A DNA stretch of 7,329 bases from an uncultured Candidatus Planktophila sp. (GTDB lineage Bacteria; Actinomycetota; Actinomycetes; Nanopelagicales; Nanopelagicaceae): positions 1-7,329 of the forward strand of contig CALEZA010000121.1 in the NCBI GenBank assembly GCA_937927965.1, read 5' to 3'. Numbering within the stretch: the first letter of the stretch is position 1; each line of letters begins with the position of its first letter. Position numbers and translations under genes: made by a program. This document shows, piece by piece, positions 1-6,096 of this stretch. The notes beneath the pieces were generated by a model that was not told the DNA's origin, ran no database searches, and worked only from the letters and a program-made list of their open reading frames with translations.

Positions 1-32
1 GGCGATGTCCTAGGCCCCTAGACGATGGGGAC
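1..32 (-). tRNA. tRNA-Glu, 5' half, cut by the left edge
   Basis: Read on the minus strand from 32 down to 1, the sequence gives a 7-nt 5' acceptor strand GTCCCCA (32-26), then T8 and C9, a D-stem G-T-C-T paired with G-G-A-C, a D-loop with the AGGGGCCTA pattern, and the 5' strand of the anticodon stem TCGCC (5-1). The run CGTCTAGGGGCCTAGGAC is characteristic of bacterial tRNA-Glu. The anticodon and 3' half lie outside the window, so the isotype is inferred from the D-arm and acceptor, not read from the anticodon. The gene points outward to the left, 26 bp after the stop of the DUF2157-like gene in the same direction. Confidence 0.85.
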
Positions 33-34
33 GT

Positions 35-69
35 ATGAGGCTGGGAAAGAATACCCGCTTACGCCTCAT
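35..69 (-). terminator. stop-codon-spanning hairpin before tRNA-Glu
   Basis: ATGAGGC (35-41) and GCCTCAT (63-69) form a perfect 7-bp inverted repeat. Inside it GGG (43-45) can pair with CCC (54-56), closing an 8-nt loop. The TAA stop of the DUF2157-like gene (61-59 on the minus strand) falls in the internal loop. No T-tract follows on the minus strand, so this is not a classical intrinsic terminator. It may end or process the mRNA before the tRNA. Its loop holds the candidate -10 of the tRNA promoter. Confidence 0.35.
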
Positions 70-76
70 GCTCCAA
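48..76 (-). promoter_or_regulatory. candidate promoter of tRNA-Glu
   Basis: On the minus strand a TATTCT -10-like box (53-48) lies exactly 17 nt downstream of TTGGAG (76-71), a partial -35 box with the TTG core. The -10 ends 15 nt before the tRNA 5' end, so transcription would begin around 41 and leave a leader of roughly 9 nt for RNase P. The -35 half lies in the last codons of the DUF2157-like gene. The prediction is by consensus match only. Confidence 0.4.
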
Positions 77-994
77 ACCAGCCCGAAGAGCCAGAAGAGA
101 TGAAGTAATTAGCGCTATTCCCGCTGCAAAGAGGCCTAAAAGAGCTCCCAATGAGCCACCAAGTGTGGCTGCAATAAATTCTCCAGTAGTAAATGTTGTG
201 ATTGCAACAGCACCTACCAATAGCGGCCATGATCTCTCTGCAATAAAGAGTCGAGATGTGAGAGCCACACTAATAATTGCAAGTAAGTATGAGAGAAGTC
301 GATGGTTGCTCAAGAATAGAAATTGCACAGCGATAAAGAGGGTTGCAACTGAAGCAAGATAACCCAAAAGTTTTTGAATTACATTGCGGTATGCAAGTAA
401 GAGCCAGATTGATGCAAGGACGGTGAGAATAAGAGAGATTCTCCAATTGGGACCGCCATTCTCGTTTTGTGGCAAGAGATATCGAGCACTCATGATCGAA
501 GTGATAAAGAGATAGCCATAAGAGCCGATATGGAGAATCTCATGGCGGTTGAAGTAAAAAGCGGTTGTTGCAATCACAGCACCGCATAGAAATGGAATAA
601 AAGGAATATCGTTGAGCTCTTGCCAGACTACAACAGCCCCTGTTGCACTGATTGCAGAGCCCATAGCTAAGACACTCGCCAAGCGTTGACGCACGGAAGT
701 ACTCGTTCCCAAAGTCTGCGATGTGATCATGAGAACGATTGAAAGTACTGCAAAGAGAGAAGTACGAACTATCCCTGGGAATGAGTCCCACTGTTTTGCA
801 GTGAAGAAAGCGACTGAGAGAAAGACGAAAGCCCCACCCAGATATCCGCCAATTTCAGCTGCAATACTTCTATGAGATTGCGGTTTATCGCCCAAAGATT
901 GATAAGTCTGGCGCACAAGAGAGCCTTGCTCGGTTGTAATCGAACCTTCCTCAATGAGCTGAGCAAGAGCCGTCTCAAGGCGAGAGTTATCCAT
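59..994 (-). CDS. DUF2157-like multi-pass membrane protein
   Basis: This 311-residue protein has a short cytosolic N-terminal helical region (about residues 1-45, LETALAQLIEEGSITTEQG) followed by some ten hydrophobic segments, at roughly 46-66, 75-95, 105-125, 131-148, 155-172, 186-202, 208-228, 232-250, 256-272 and 278-302. The order of a small helical head followed by a Gly-rich first membrane helix (IGGYLGGAFVFLSVAFF) and a following aromatic-Asp (KQWDSFP) resembles DUF2157-type proteins of actinobacteria. The family has no established biochemical function and I assign none. The start at 994 lies 12 bp after the SIMPL gene stop. It has no Shine-Dalgarno site but has a TACCCT box 6 nt upstream, which favours a leaderless start or co-transcription with the genes upstream. 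The family call is by pattern and moderately secure; the membrane topology is clear. Confidence 0.75.
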   Translation of the reverse strand: MDNSRLETALAQLIEEGSITTEQGSLVRQTYQSLGDKPQSHRSIAAEIGGYLGGAFVFLSVAFFTAKQWDSFPGIVRTSLFAVLSIVLMITSQTLGTSTSVRQRLASVLAMGSAISATGAVVVWQELNDIPFIPFLCGAVIATTAFYFNRHEILHIGSYGYLFITSIMSARYLLPQNENGGPNWRISLILTVLASIWLLLAYRNVIQKLLGYLASVATLFIAVQFLFLSNHRLLSYLLAIISVALTSRLFIAERSWPLLVGAVAITTFTTGEFIAATLGGSLGALLGLFAAGIALITSSLLALRAGLEHEA

Positions 995-1000
995 GCCTAA

Positions 1001-1006
1001 AGGGTA
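1001..1006 (-). promoter_or_regulatory. -10-like box directly upstream of the DUF2157-like gene
   Basis: On the minus strand TACCCT (TANNNT) is followed by 6 nt and then the ATG at 994. That spacing would put the transcription start at or next to the A of ATG, giving a leaderless mRNA. It occupies half of the 12-bp gap after the SIMPL stop codon. No convincing -35 was found. Confidence 0.35.
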
Positions 1007-1729
1007 TTACAGGCTCCATCGAACGGTAATCGAGACTGTCACATCTTGCTCACCAAGATCGACAACTGTCGTTCCCATATCTGACTTTGCAACTGCTCCC
1101 GCATAGATTGGGGCCGAAATAGAAGGACTCCCATTCTCGGTCAAGTATGAAATCTTGGAGAGCTTTACCCCTAGCAATTTTGCATATGAGAGTGCCTTTG
1201 TTTTTGCATTCTTCACAGCAACTGCGCGAGCTGATTCAGCAGCCTTTGAGCTGTCGAGAACAAATGGAGTAACAGCGTTTACCTGGAGATTATCTCCACC
1301 TGCTGCAACAACAGAATCGACTACAACTCCAGCATTTGCTGCATTGCGAATCACGACTGTGAAGCTCTGAGTTCCGCGATAACCAATGAGAGTTGAACCC
1401 TTCTCATTTGTGTAGTTGTACTCGGGATAGACAGTAATAGATTGTGTTGCAATATCTTTAGAGGAGATGCTCGCCTTGGTGAGGGCGGCACGAAGAGCAT
1501 CAGCTGTTGCGCTCACCTGGCTAAGAGCTAACTTACTTGTTGCAGCAACGACCGTGACAGAAGCATTCAATCGCACAGCATCAGGAGTGACCTTTACTGT
1601 GCCTTCTGCGCTCACAGTGATGTGTCGAGTTGTAGTTGCTGCATTTGCAGAAAGAGGAAGTGTCACAGCAGCAATAAGTGCCAGGGGCGCTGCGATCCAG
1701 AGAGTCTTTTTAGTTAGTGTCTGATTCAT
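1007..1729 (-). CDS. SIMPL/DUF541 domain secreted protein
   Basis: This 240-residue protein starts with a signal peptide: a basic n-region (NQTLTKK), a hydrophobic core (residues 10-24) and a likely cleavage after ANA (about residue 30). The remainder matches the SIMPL (DUF541) domain: the opening strand ITVSAEGTVKVTPDAVRL (37-54), the central S-I-T-V-Y-P-E-Y-N-Y segment (97-106), GYRGTQSFTVVIRN (116-129), AGVVVDSVVAAGG (133-145) and the late helix AVAVKNAKTKALSYAKLLGV (169-188). Known SIMPL proteins are periplasmic or surface-associated; some are linked to oxidative-stress tolerance and others to membrane or signalling partners, so no specific activity can be given. Length is normal for the family. 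It sits between the glycosyltransferase (14 bp upstream) and the DUF2157-like gene (12 bp downstream) on the same strand, which suggests co-expression. Confidence 0.88.
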   Translation of the reverse strand: MNQTLTKKTLWIAAPLALIAAVTLPLSANAATTTRHITVSAEGTVKVTPDAVRLNASVTVVAATSKLALSQVSATADALRAALTKASISSKDIATQSITVYPEYNYTNEKGSTLIGYRGTQSFTVVIRNAANAGVVVDSVVAAGGDNLQVNAVTPFVLDSSKAAESARAVAVKNAKTKALSYAKLLGVKLSKISYLTENGSPSISAPIYAGAVAKSDMGTTVVDLGEQDVTVSITVRWSL

Positions 1730-1735
1730 GAGCCC

Positions 1736-1741
1736 AGTATG
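1736..1741 (-). promoter_or_regulatory. -10-like box directly upstream of the SIMPL gene
   Basis: On the minus strand CATACT (4 of 6 to TATAAT, with A at position 2 and T at position 6) is followed by 6 nt and then the ATG at 1729. No Shine-Dalgarno sequence is present. The placement fits a leaderless start like that of neighbouring genes. It lies in the 14-bp gap after the glycosyltransferase stop. Confidence 0.3.
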
Positions 1742-1743
1742 GC

Positions 1744-2877
1744 TTATGAATTCTGTGAATTCTCATAGAGTGATGCGTGATCACGGAGTGATTTATCTAA
1801 TGAGAAATGTGCTGTGGTGTGAGCAATACCTGCAGCACCAAGTCGTGTTCGCAGTTGAGAATCACCTGCAAGTGCGCTGAGAGCGCTAGCCATAGCGCCC
1901 GGCTGGGTAGAGGTGAGATATCCGCTCTCTCCATCGAGGACGATATCTGCGATAGATCCAACGCGAGGTGCAACTATCGGCAACCCCGCCTGTGCAGCTT
2001 GGATAAGGGTGAGAGGAATTCCTTCATTGTCGCTGGTCAGGATTGCAATATCACTTGCTGCAAAGAGCTCGGCGATATCACTGCGCCAGCCAAGGAAAGT
2101 GATGGGAAGATTTTCAGATCTAGCTCTTGCTCGAGAGCTTTCAAAGAGTTCACCTTCTCCTGCAACAAGGAAGTGAATCGGTAGCTCTCGTCCAACGCAA
2201 GCTGCAACAACATCAAGTAAGCGATCAGGTCGCTTAATGTGAGTGAGGCGACCAACAAATGTGCAGTAGAGAGTTGTTGGGTCTAGTCCAAGATTTTTTC
2301 GTGCTTCTGATTTCTGCGGCGCTACTGGAGTGGGTAAACCTGGGAAGAAGACTGAGTATTGATCTTTTTTACCGATTCCCACTTCGAGGAGATCCTCGCG
2401 CACCTGTGTTCCGACAGCAATTAAGTGATCTGTTCGGCGAGCTAAGAACTTCTCAATTGCAATCACAAGTTTTACCTTCCATCCAGAGAAATAGCCGTGG
2501 AGGAGGTGTCCATGGAAGGTGTGAACTCTGATTGCGCGAGAGCCTGCGATGATTGCTGCAAGTCGTCCCAACACACCAGCTTTAGCTGTGTGAGTATGAA
2601 TCACATCAGGTTTTTCACTCTTGATCATTGCAACGAGCGAGATAAAGGCACGGAGGTCTGCAATCGGTGAGACCGAACGACCTAATCCCGCTATGCGAGT
2701 TGCTTTGATATCTGTGGCTACAGTCTCTAAATAATCTGCCTCATTGGCATCGCAGTAGCCTGTGATGAGAATTTGATTGAATTGAGCCTTGTCGAGTCCA
2801 CGCATCAGATCTGCCACGATGACGGCAGGACCACCCACATTCATACGGGCGATAATCTGCATGACCTTAAGACTCAT
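1744..2877 (-). CDS. GT4-type glycosyltransferase (GT-B fold)
   Basis: This 377-residue enzyme is predicted to transfer a sugar from a nucleotide-sugar donor to an envelope or exopolysaccharide acceptor; donor and acceptor cannot be read from sequence. The N-terminal acceptor domain has the glycine loop N-V-G-G-P-A (13-18), THTAKAGVLGRLAA (95-108) and HTFHGHLLHGYFSGWK (119-134). The C-terminal donor domain opens with FVGRLTHIKRPDRLL (207-221) and carries SDNEGIPLTLIQAAQAGLP (282-300). The usual EX7E motif reads E285-X7-Q293, a visible departure. The reading frame is open further upstream to 2943, but I place the start at 2877 (MSLKVMQIIARMNVGG) because the family begins here, because a GAGAAG ribosome-binding-like site lies 8 nt upstream, and because the longer form would overlap the divergent tsaC start. 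It is the first gene of the minus-strand block. Confidence 0.88.
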   Translation of the reverse strand: MSLKVMQIIARMNVGGPAVIVADLMRGLDKAQFNQILITGYCDANEADYLETVATDIKATRIAGLGRSVSPIADLRAFISLVAMIKSEKPDVIHTHTAKAGVLGRLAAIIAGSRAIRVHTFHGHLLHGYFSGWKVKLVIAIEKFLARRTDHLIAVGTQVREDLLEVGIGKKDQYSVFFPGLPTPVAPQKSEARKNLGLDPTTLYCTFVGRLTHIKRPDRLLDVVAACVGRELPIHFLVAGEGELFESSRARARSENLPITFLGWRSDIAELFAASDIAILTSDNEGIPLTLIQAAQAGLPIVAPRVGSIADIVLDGESGYLTSTQPGAMASALSALAGDSQLRTRLGAAGIAHTTAHFSLDKSLRDHASLYENSQNS

Positions 2878-2916
2878 GTGGCTATCTTCTCGCAAAAAGC
2901 AGGGATAATTGGCGTT
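2878..2916. promoter_or_regulatory. divergent promoter region with shared -10 candidate
   Basis: These 39 bp must hold the promoters of both the glycosyltransferase and tsaC. On the plus strand GATAAT (2904-2909, 5 of 6 to TATAAT) is followed by 7 nt and then the tsaC ATG, a leaderless layout. On the minus strand the overlapping AATTAT (2910-2905, 4 of 6) would start transcription near 2897 and give a leader of about 20 nt containing the GAGAAG site before the glycosyltransferase start. An alternative plus-strand reading is AGGGAT (2901-2906) as a weak Shine-Dalgarno site 10 nt upstream. No clear -35 boxes are seen. Confidence 0.4.
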
Positions 2917-3885
2917 ATGACTCAGGGACAATTTATTTCTCACTGCACAGCAGATTCCCTGACTCTGGCTGCCTCAGCACTGACTTCAGGAGCTTTAGTG
3001 GCAATGCCAACCGAGACGGTCTATGGATTGGGCGCAGATGCGACCAATCCTGCAGCTGTTGCTCGTATTTATGAAGTTAAAGGGCGCCCATCAGATCATC
3101 CACTCATCGTTCACTTGGCGAATATGCAAGATATGGATCTATGGGCATCAGAGATTCCTGATTACGCAATAGAACTCGCTCGATCATTTTGGCCGGGACC
3201 TATGACCCTTATTCTGACTCGCACAGATCTGGCAAAAGATTTCATCACTGGTGGTCAAGAAACGGTGGGACTCAGAGTGCCCAACCATGCAATCGCTCTT
3301 GCTCTCCTTGCAGCGTTTAAGAAAGTAGGTGGCAAAGGTGTTGCAGCACCGAGTGCTAATCGTTTTGGTCATGTCTCGCCCACCACAGCTGATGCAGTGA
3401 GAGAAGAGCTTTCACAATATCTGTCAGATGAAGATCTCATCCTCGATGGTGGACCTTCATCTGTTGGTGTGGAGTCAACGATTATTGATTGCACGCAGAG
3501 CGCTCCTCGCATCTTACGGCCAGGTGCAATTACGCTCGAAGAGATTGAAGAGGTAACTGGGCTCACGGTCATACACCGCGGAGATCTCATTCGAGTAAGT
3601 GGAGCGCTAGAGCATCACTACGCCCCTGAGGCGAAGGTCCTGCTTGATGTCACCCCAGAACCTGGCGATGGACTTATCGCTCTGAAAGATTATTCAACCC
3701 CTGTAGGTGTGGTCAGATTGGCTTCACCAATTAGTAACGAAGATTTTGCACGAGTGCTCTATGGAGCACTTCGAGATGCAGATCATCAAAACATCGCTAG
3801 GGTTGTAGTAATTCAACCCACAGGCAGTGATATTGCAACTGCCATCCGAGATCGACTATCCCGCGCAAGCGCAGGAAGGCAGTAA
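2917..3885 (+). CDS. tsaC: L-threonylcarbamoyladenylate synthase, Sua5 type
   Basis: This 322-residue cytosolic enzyme is predicted to make threonylcarbamoyl-AMP from threonine, bicarbonate and ATP, the first step of t6A37 modification in tRNAs reading ANN codons; the TsaD complex then transfers the group. The YrdC-like catalytic domain (about 8-210) shows PTETVYGLGADA (31-42), the K55-x-R57 / S146-x-N148 signature (KGRP and PSAN), FWPGPMTLIL (91-100), VGLRVPNH (117-124) and DGGPSSVGVESTIID (177-191). A linker ending HHYAP (233-237) leads to a C-terminal Sua5 domain (about 238-322, with FARVLYGALRDAD), which short TsaC proteins lack. Translation is open upstream to 2773, but that part runs antisense to the glycosyltransferase and lacks family similarity; M at 2917 directly precedes the domain and has GATAAT 7 nt upstream. 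The stop codon overlaps the start of the dehydrogenase gene by one base. Confidence 0.93.
   Translation: MTQGQFISHCTADSLTLAASALTSGALVAMPTETVYGLGADATNPAAVARIYEVKGRPSDHPLIVHLANMQDMDLWASEIPDYAIELARSFWPGPMTLILTRTDLAKDFITGGQETVGLRVPNHAIALALLAAFKKVGGKGVAAPSANRFGHVSPTTADAVREELSQYLSDEDLILDGGPSSVGVESTIIDCTQSAPRILRPGAITLEEIEEVTGLTVIHRGDLIRVSGALEHHYAPEAKVLLDVTPEPGDGLIALKDYSTPVGVVRLASPISNEDFARVLYGALRDADHQNIARVVVIQPTGSDIATAIRDRLSRASAGRQ
3873..3879 (+). promoter_or_regulatory. ribosome binding site of the dehydrogenase inside tsaC
   Basis: AGGAAGG, a strong Shine-Dalgarno match, lies 5 nt before the ATG at 3885, within the last codons of tsaC. Stop and start share one base (TAATG), so translation of the dehydrogenase is probably coupled to tsaC. 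This is the clearest SD site in the window. Confidence 0.75.
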
Positions 3886-4925
3886 TGAACACAAAAGGTT
3901 ATGCAGCACTTGCAGCAGGAGAGGCACTAGTTCCTTTCGAATTTAATCGCCGCACACCAGGTGATCACGATGTTGAGCTCGATATTAAATATGCAGGAAT
4001 CTGTCACTCAGATATTCATCAAGCTAAGCAAGAGTGGGGTCCTGCAATTTTCCCTATGGTTCCCGGCCATGAAATTGCAGGAGTCGTTACATCAGTAGGT
4101 TCATCGGTAACCAAGTTCAAAGTGGGCGATCACATTGGCGTTGGAGTCTTTGTTGACTCTTGCCGCACATGCGAGCAATGCCAGAAAGGCCTTCAACAAT
4201 ATTGTGTTGAAGGTATGACAGGTACCTATAACGGATATGAGCGCGATGGAAAAACTGTCACGATGGGTGGCTACTCCAATCGCTTTGTGATTAATGAAGA
4301 TTATGCAGTTCATATCCCATCTCACCTTCCCCTCGATGGAGTGGCTCCTTTGCTTTGTGCAGGAGTGACTCTCTGGTCACCGATTAAACATTGGGGAGTC
4401 ACCAAGGGAAGCAAAGTTGCAGTCATGGGACTTGGCGGACTTGGACATATGGGAGTGAAGTTTGCTGTGGCAATGGGAGCGGAAGTTACAGTTCTCTCGC
4501 ACTCTCCATCGAAAGAAGCAGATGCTCTTGCCATGGGAGCGCAACATTTTGTCTCTACCAATGACCCTGCAAATTTCAAAGCACTCGCAAAAAGCTTTGA
4601 TCTGATTCTCAATACCGTTAGTGCTGAAATTGATGTTAACCAATATCTCAATCTCCTAAAGCAGGATGGCACTCTTGTGGTGATTGGTCTGCCAGGTAAG
4701 CCATATGCAGTTCATGCAGGTGTACTACTAGGTGCTCGTCGTTCAATGGCAGGATCAATGATTGGTGGCATTCCTGAGACTCAAGAGATGCTCAACTTCT
4801 GCGGTGAACACAATATTCTCAGCGATGTTGAGGTGATTAAAGCCGATTACATCAACAAGGCATATGAGCGCACAATCGCCAGTGATGTGAAATATCGCTT
4901 TGTGATTGATGCAGCAACTTTCTAA
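3885..4925 (+). CDS. zinc-dependent NAD(P) alcohol dehydrogenase, CAD/YahK type
   Basis: This 346-residue medium-chain dehydrogenase/reductase probably reduces aldehydes or oxidises alcohols in the cytosol. Catalytic zinc ligands are C40 (GICHSD), H62-E63 (GHE) and C158 (LLCAG). The structural zinc set C93, C96, C99 and C107 is complete. The Rossmann motif is GLGGLGHMG (182-190). The end of the second nucleotide-binding strand reads VLSHSPSK (203-210) rather than carrying an acidic residue, which favours NADP over NAD. Length and motif order fit the cinnamyl-alcohol-dehydrogenase-like branch (YahK, mycobacterial AdhC-like); physiological substrates in that branch are mostly broad aromatic or aliphatic aldehydes, and the true substrate here is unknown. 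It is translationally coupled to tsaC and ends 9 bp before a convergent gene. Confidence 0.92.
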   Translation: MNTKGYAALAAGEALVPFEFNRRTPGDHDVELDIKYAGICHSDIHQAKQEWGPAIFPMVPGHEIAGVVTSVGSSVTKFKVGDHIGVGVFVDSCRTCEQCQKGLQQYCVEGMTGTYNGYERDGKTVTMGGYSNRFVINEDYAVHIPSHLPLDGVAPLLCAGVTLWSPIKHWGVTKGSKVAVMGLGGLGHMGVKFAVAMGAEVTVLSHSPSKEADALAMGAQHFVSTNDPANFKALAKSFDLILNTVSAEIDVNQYLNLLKQDGTLVVIGLPGKPYAVHAGVLLGARRSMAGSMIGGIPETQEMLNFCGEHNILSDVEVIKADYINKAYERTIASDVKYRFVIDAATF

Positions 4926-4934
4926 TGTAATTAG
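4922..4934. terminator. weak AT-rich dyad between convergent genes
   Basis: CTAAT (4922-4926) and ATTAG (4930-4934) form a 5-bp inverted repeat around GTA. It covers the dehydrogenase stop and abuts the stop of the convergent membrane-protein gene (4935-4937), in the only 9 bp between the two reading frames. It is short and AT-rich with no strong GC stem, so a terminator role is doubtful. Confidence 0.2.
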
Positions 4935-5969
4935 TTACTTTCTCTTATTGTTAATATAACCAGATCCGACTAATGCCCAAAACATGAATAGGACATATTG
5001 GGGAACACCAAATATCTTCTTGGAAAAATCTACTTTCGTTCCCGAAAATAAAGGTTCAAGGACATTAATGTAGAGAGCGACTAAGCCGAATATAGTTAAG
5101 GCGGCAAAAAGTAAGGTAACAGAGCTCTGAAAGAATGCATTCTTCTTACTCGAAGAACCCTCTTTGAAACCGATGTAAAAAATCACAAAGAGCAATAGAG
5201 CGCAAAGAATTAGCCCACCAGAGGTCCAGTCGAGTACAAAACCAGTGCTTTCTTGAATGGATTCTGCAAGTGTTGAGCCCTGATTCAGCTCATACAAAAC
5301 ATAGTTCCCATCTTCATTCATATCACATCTAAATTGGGGCAATATTGCGAATTCAGGGAGATCTCCACAAAGCTGCCCTTCTGTTGAAGGCAATTTTTTC
5401 CAAATCCCAGAGTTGCTTCCCGCAATTTCCAAGGTATACGAATCACTCTCTGCTCGAGCTGGCCAAAAAACTCTTCCAACAATTATCGCCTTGGATGGGC
5501 GAGTATCCGTAATACCGCCGCTCTCTGAGACATAAAGAAGCGCACCCTTTTTATATGAACTTGTATCAAAATTAGGAATAATATTGGAATCGTGTTCTGA
5601 GATGTCGGGATCTCCGCCACCAGCCCAAACTTGTCCCAAAGCCCCTGGCCTAATATTTTCTTTGGCAATACCAACTATCGAGATATCTTTGGCAAGATTG
5701 GTGCGATGAATTCCCGATTCTCCCTTGGTACGGGAGACGGGCGAATTAATAATAATTATTTGATTACTTGTATTTTCATAGATAAGAACTTCTGGCGATT
5801 CGCTAGACAAATAGCAGTACAAATTCACTTTTTCCAAAACAGTTTCTGCAAAACATTCAGCGCCTTCAACAGGAGTTTTGGCACTTGAAGAGTGAGCAAC
5901 CGAAGGTTGGAATAAAAATAAGAGTGTGAATAAAAACCCGCCAAATTTGATCAGTTTAGAGTTTCTCAT
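4935..5969 (-). CDS. exported membrane protein of unknown function
   Basis: I do not recognise this 344-residue protein. From the start at 5969 it has a signal peptide (MRNSKLIKF, hydrophobic core 10-20, possible cleavage near residues 25-28), an extracytoplasmic region of about 220 residues with four cysteines (C39, C52, C201, C215), and three hydrophobic segments at about 250-267, 281-301 and 322-339, ending in a basic tail NNKRK. The stretch GALLYVSESGGITDTRPSKA (142-161) plus IIVGRVF resembles short beta segments in phage capsid-decorating proteins (DUF2190-like); this is a pattern impression, not a family call. GC is low: sampled 60-base rows give 20, 23 and 21 G+C, against 28-34 in neighbouring genes, hinting at later acquisition or relaxed selection. 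The start is supported by a TACTCT box 6 nt upstream. An in-frame ATG at 6083, preceded by GAGG, would add 38 residues before the signal. Confidence 0.7.
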   Translation of the reverse strand: MRNSKLIKFGGFLFTLLFLFQPSVAHSSSAKTPVEGAECFAETVLEKVNLYCYLSSESPEVLIYENTSNQIIIINSPVSRTKGESGIHRTNLAKDISIVGIAKENIRPGALGQVWAGGGDPDISEHDSNIIPNFDTSSYKKGALLYVSESGGITDTRPSKAIIVGRVFWPARAESDSYTLEIAGSNSGIWKKLPSTEGQLCGDLPEFAILPQFRCDMNEDGNYVLYELNQGSTLAESIQESTGFVLDWTSGGLILCALLLFVIFYIGFKEGSSSKKNAFFQSSVTLLFAALTIFGLVALYINVLEPLFSGTKVDFSKKIFGVPQYVLFMFWALVGSGYINNKRK

Positions 5970-5975
5970 GCGAAA

Positions 5976-5981
5976 AGAGTA
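5976..5981 (-). promoter_or_regulatory. -10-like box upstream of the exported membrane protein
   Basis: On the minus strand TACTCT (TANNNT) is followed by 6 nt and then the ATG at 5969, the same spacing as upstream of the SIMPL and DUF2157-like genes. It supports the shorter, signal-peptide start as a leaderless transcript. The -35 region (about 5999-6004) reads TTAAAT, a weak match. Confidence 0.4.
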
Positions 5982-6083
5982 CGCAATTGTGAGCTTAGAT
6001 TTAAGGATATATCGCTTTGATGAATGGTCAATTGAAACGGCATAGATAGTCATTAATTCAGTAATACGCGAGAATGTCTGCAT

Positions 6084-6096
6084 AAATTCCTCACCC
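6084..6096 (-). promoter_or_regulatory. possible Shine-Dalgarno site for a longer membrane-protein start
   Basis: On the minus strand GGGTGAGGAATTT precedes an in-frame ATG at 6083. GAGG sits 5 nt before that ATG, a good ribosome-binding distance. If used, the protein would gain 38 residues (starting MQTFSRITEL) ahead of the signal-like segment. This competes with the leaderless start at 5969, or supplies a second isoform. Confidence 0.3.

Noticed and set aside
9..20. CCTAGG and CCCCTAG near-palindrome as a restriction or operator site
   Set aside because: It is fully explained as the D-loop of the tRNA-Glu gene.
165..791. Open frames opposite or within the DUF2157-like gene, such as 165-362 plus and 540-791 minus
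   Set aside because: They are low-complexity shadows without start signals or recognisable domains, covered by a clear membrane-protein gene.
1807..2531. Plus-strand open frames inside the glycosyltransferase gene
   Set aside because: They are antisense to a well-conserved enzyme, with no ribosome sites and no domain patterns; the sequence constraint is explained by the minus-strand gene.
2773..2916. Upstream extension of tsaC by 48 codons to 2773
   Set aside because: The added residues are antisense to the glycosyltransferase, show no family similarity and precede the natural start at 2917.
2878..2943. Upstream extension of the glycosyltransferase by 22 codons to 2943
   Set aside because: It would run through the divergent promoter and into the tsaC start; the family N-terminus begins at 2877 and a GAGAAG site supports that start.
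4101..4672. Minus-strand open frames inside the dehydrogenase gene
   Set aside because: They are shadows of a gene with a full set of zinc and cofactor motifs.
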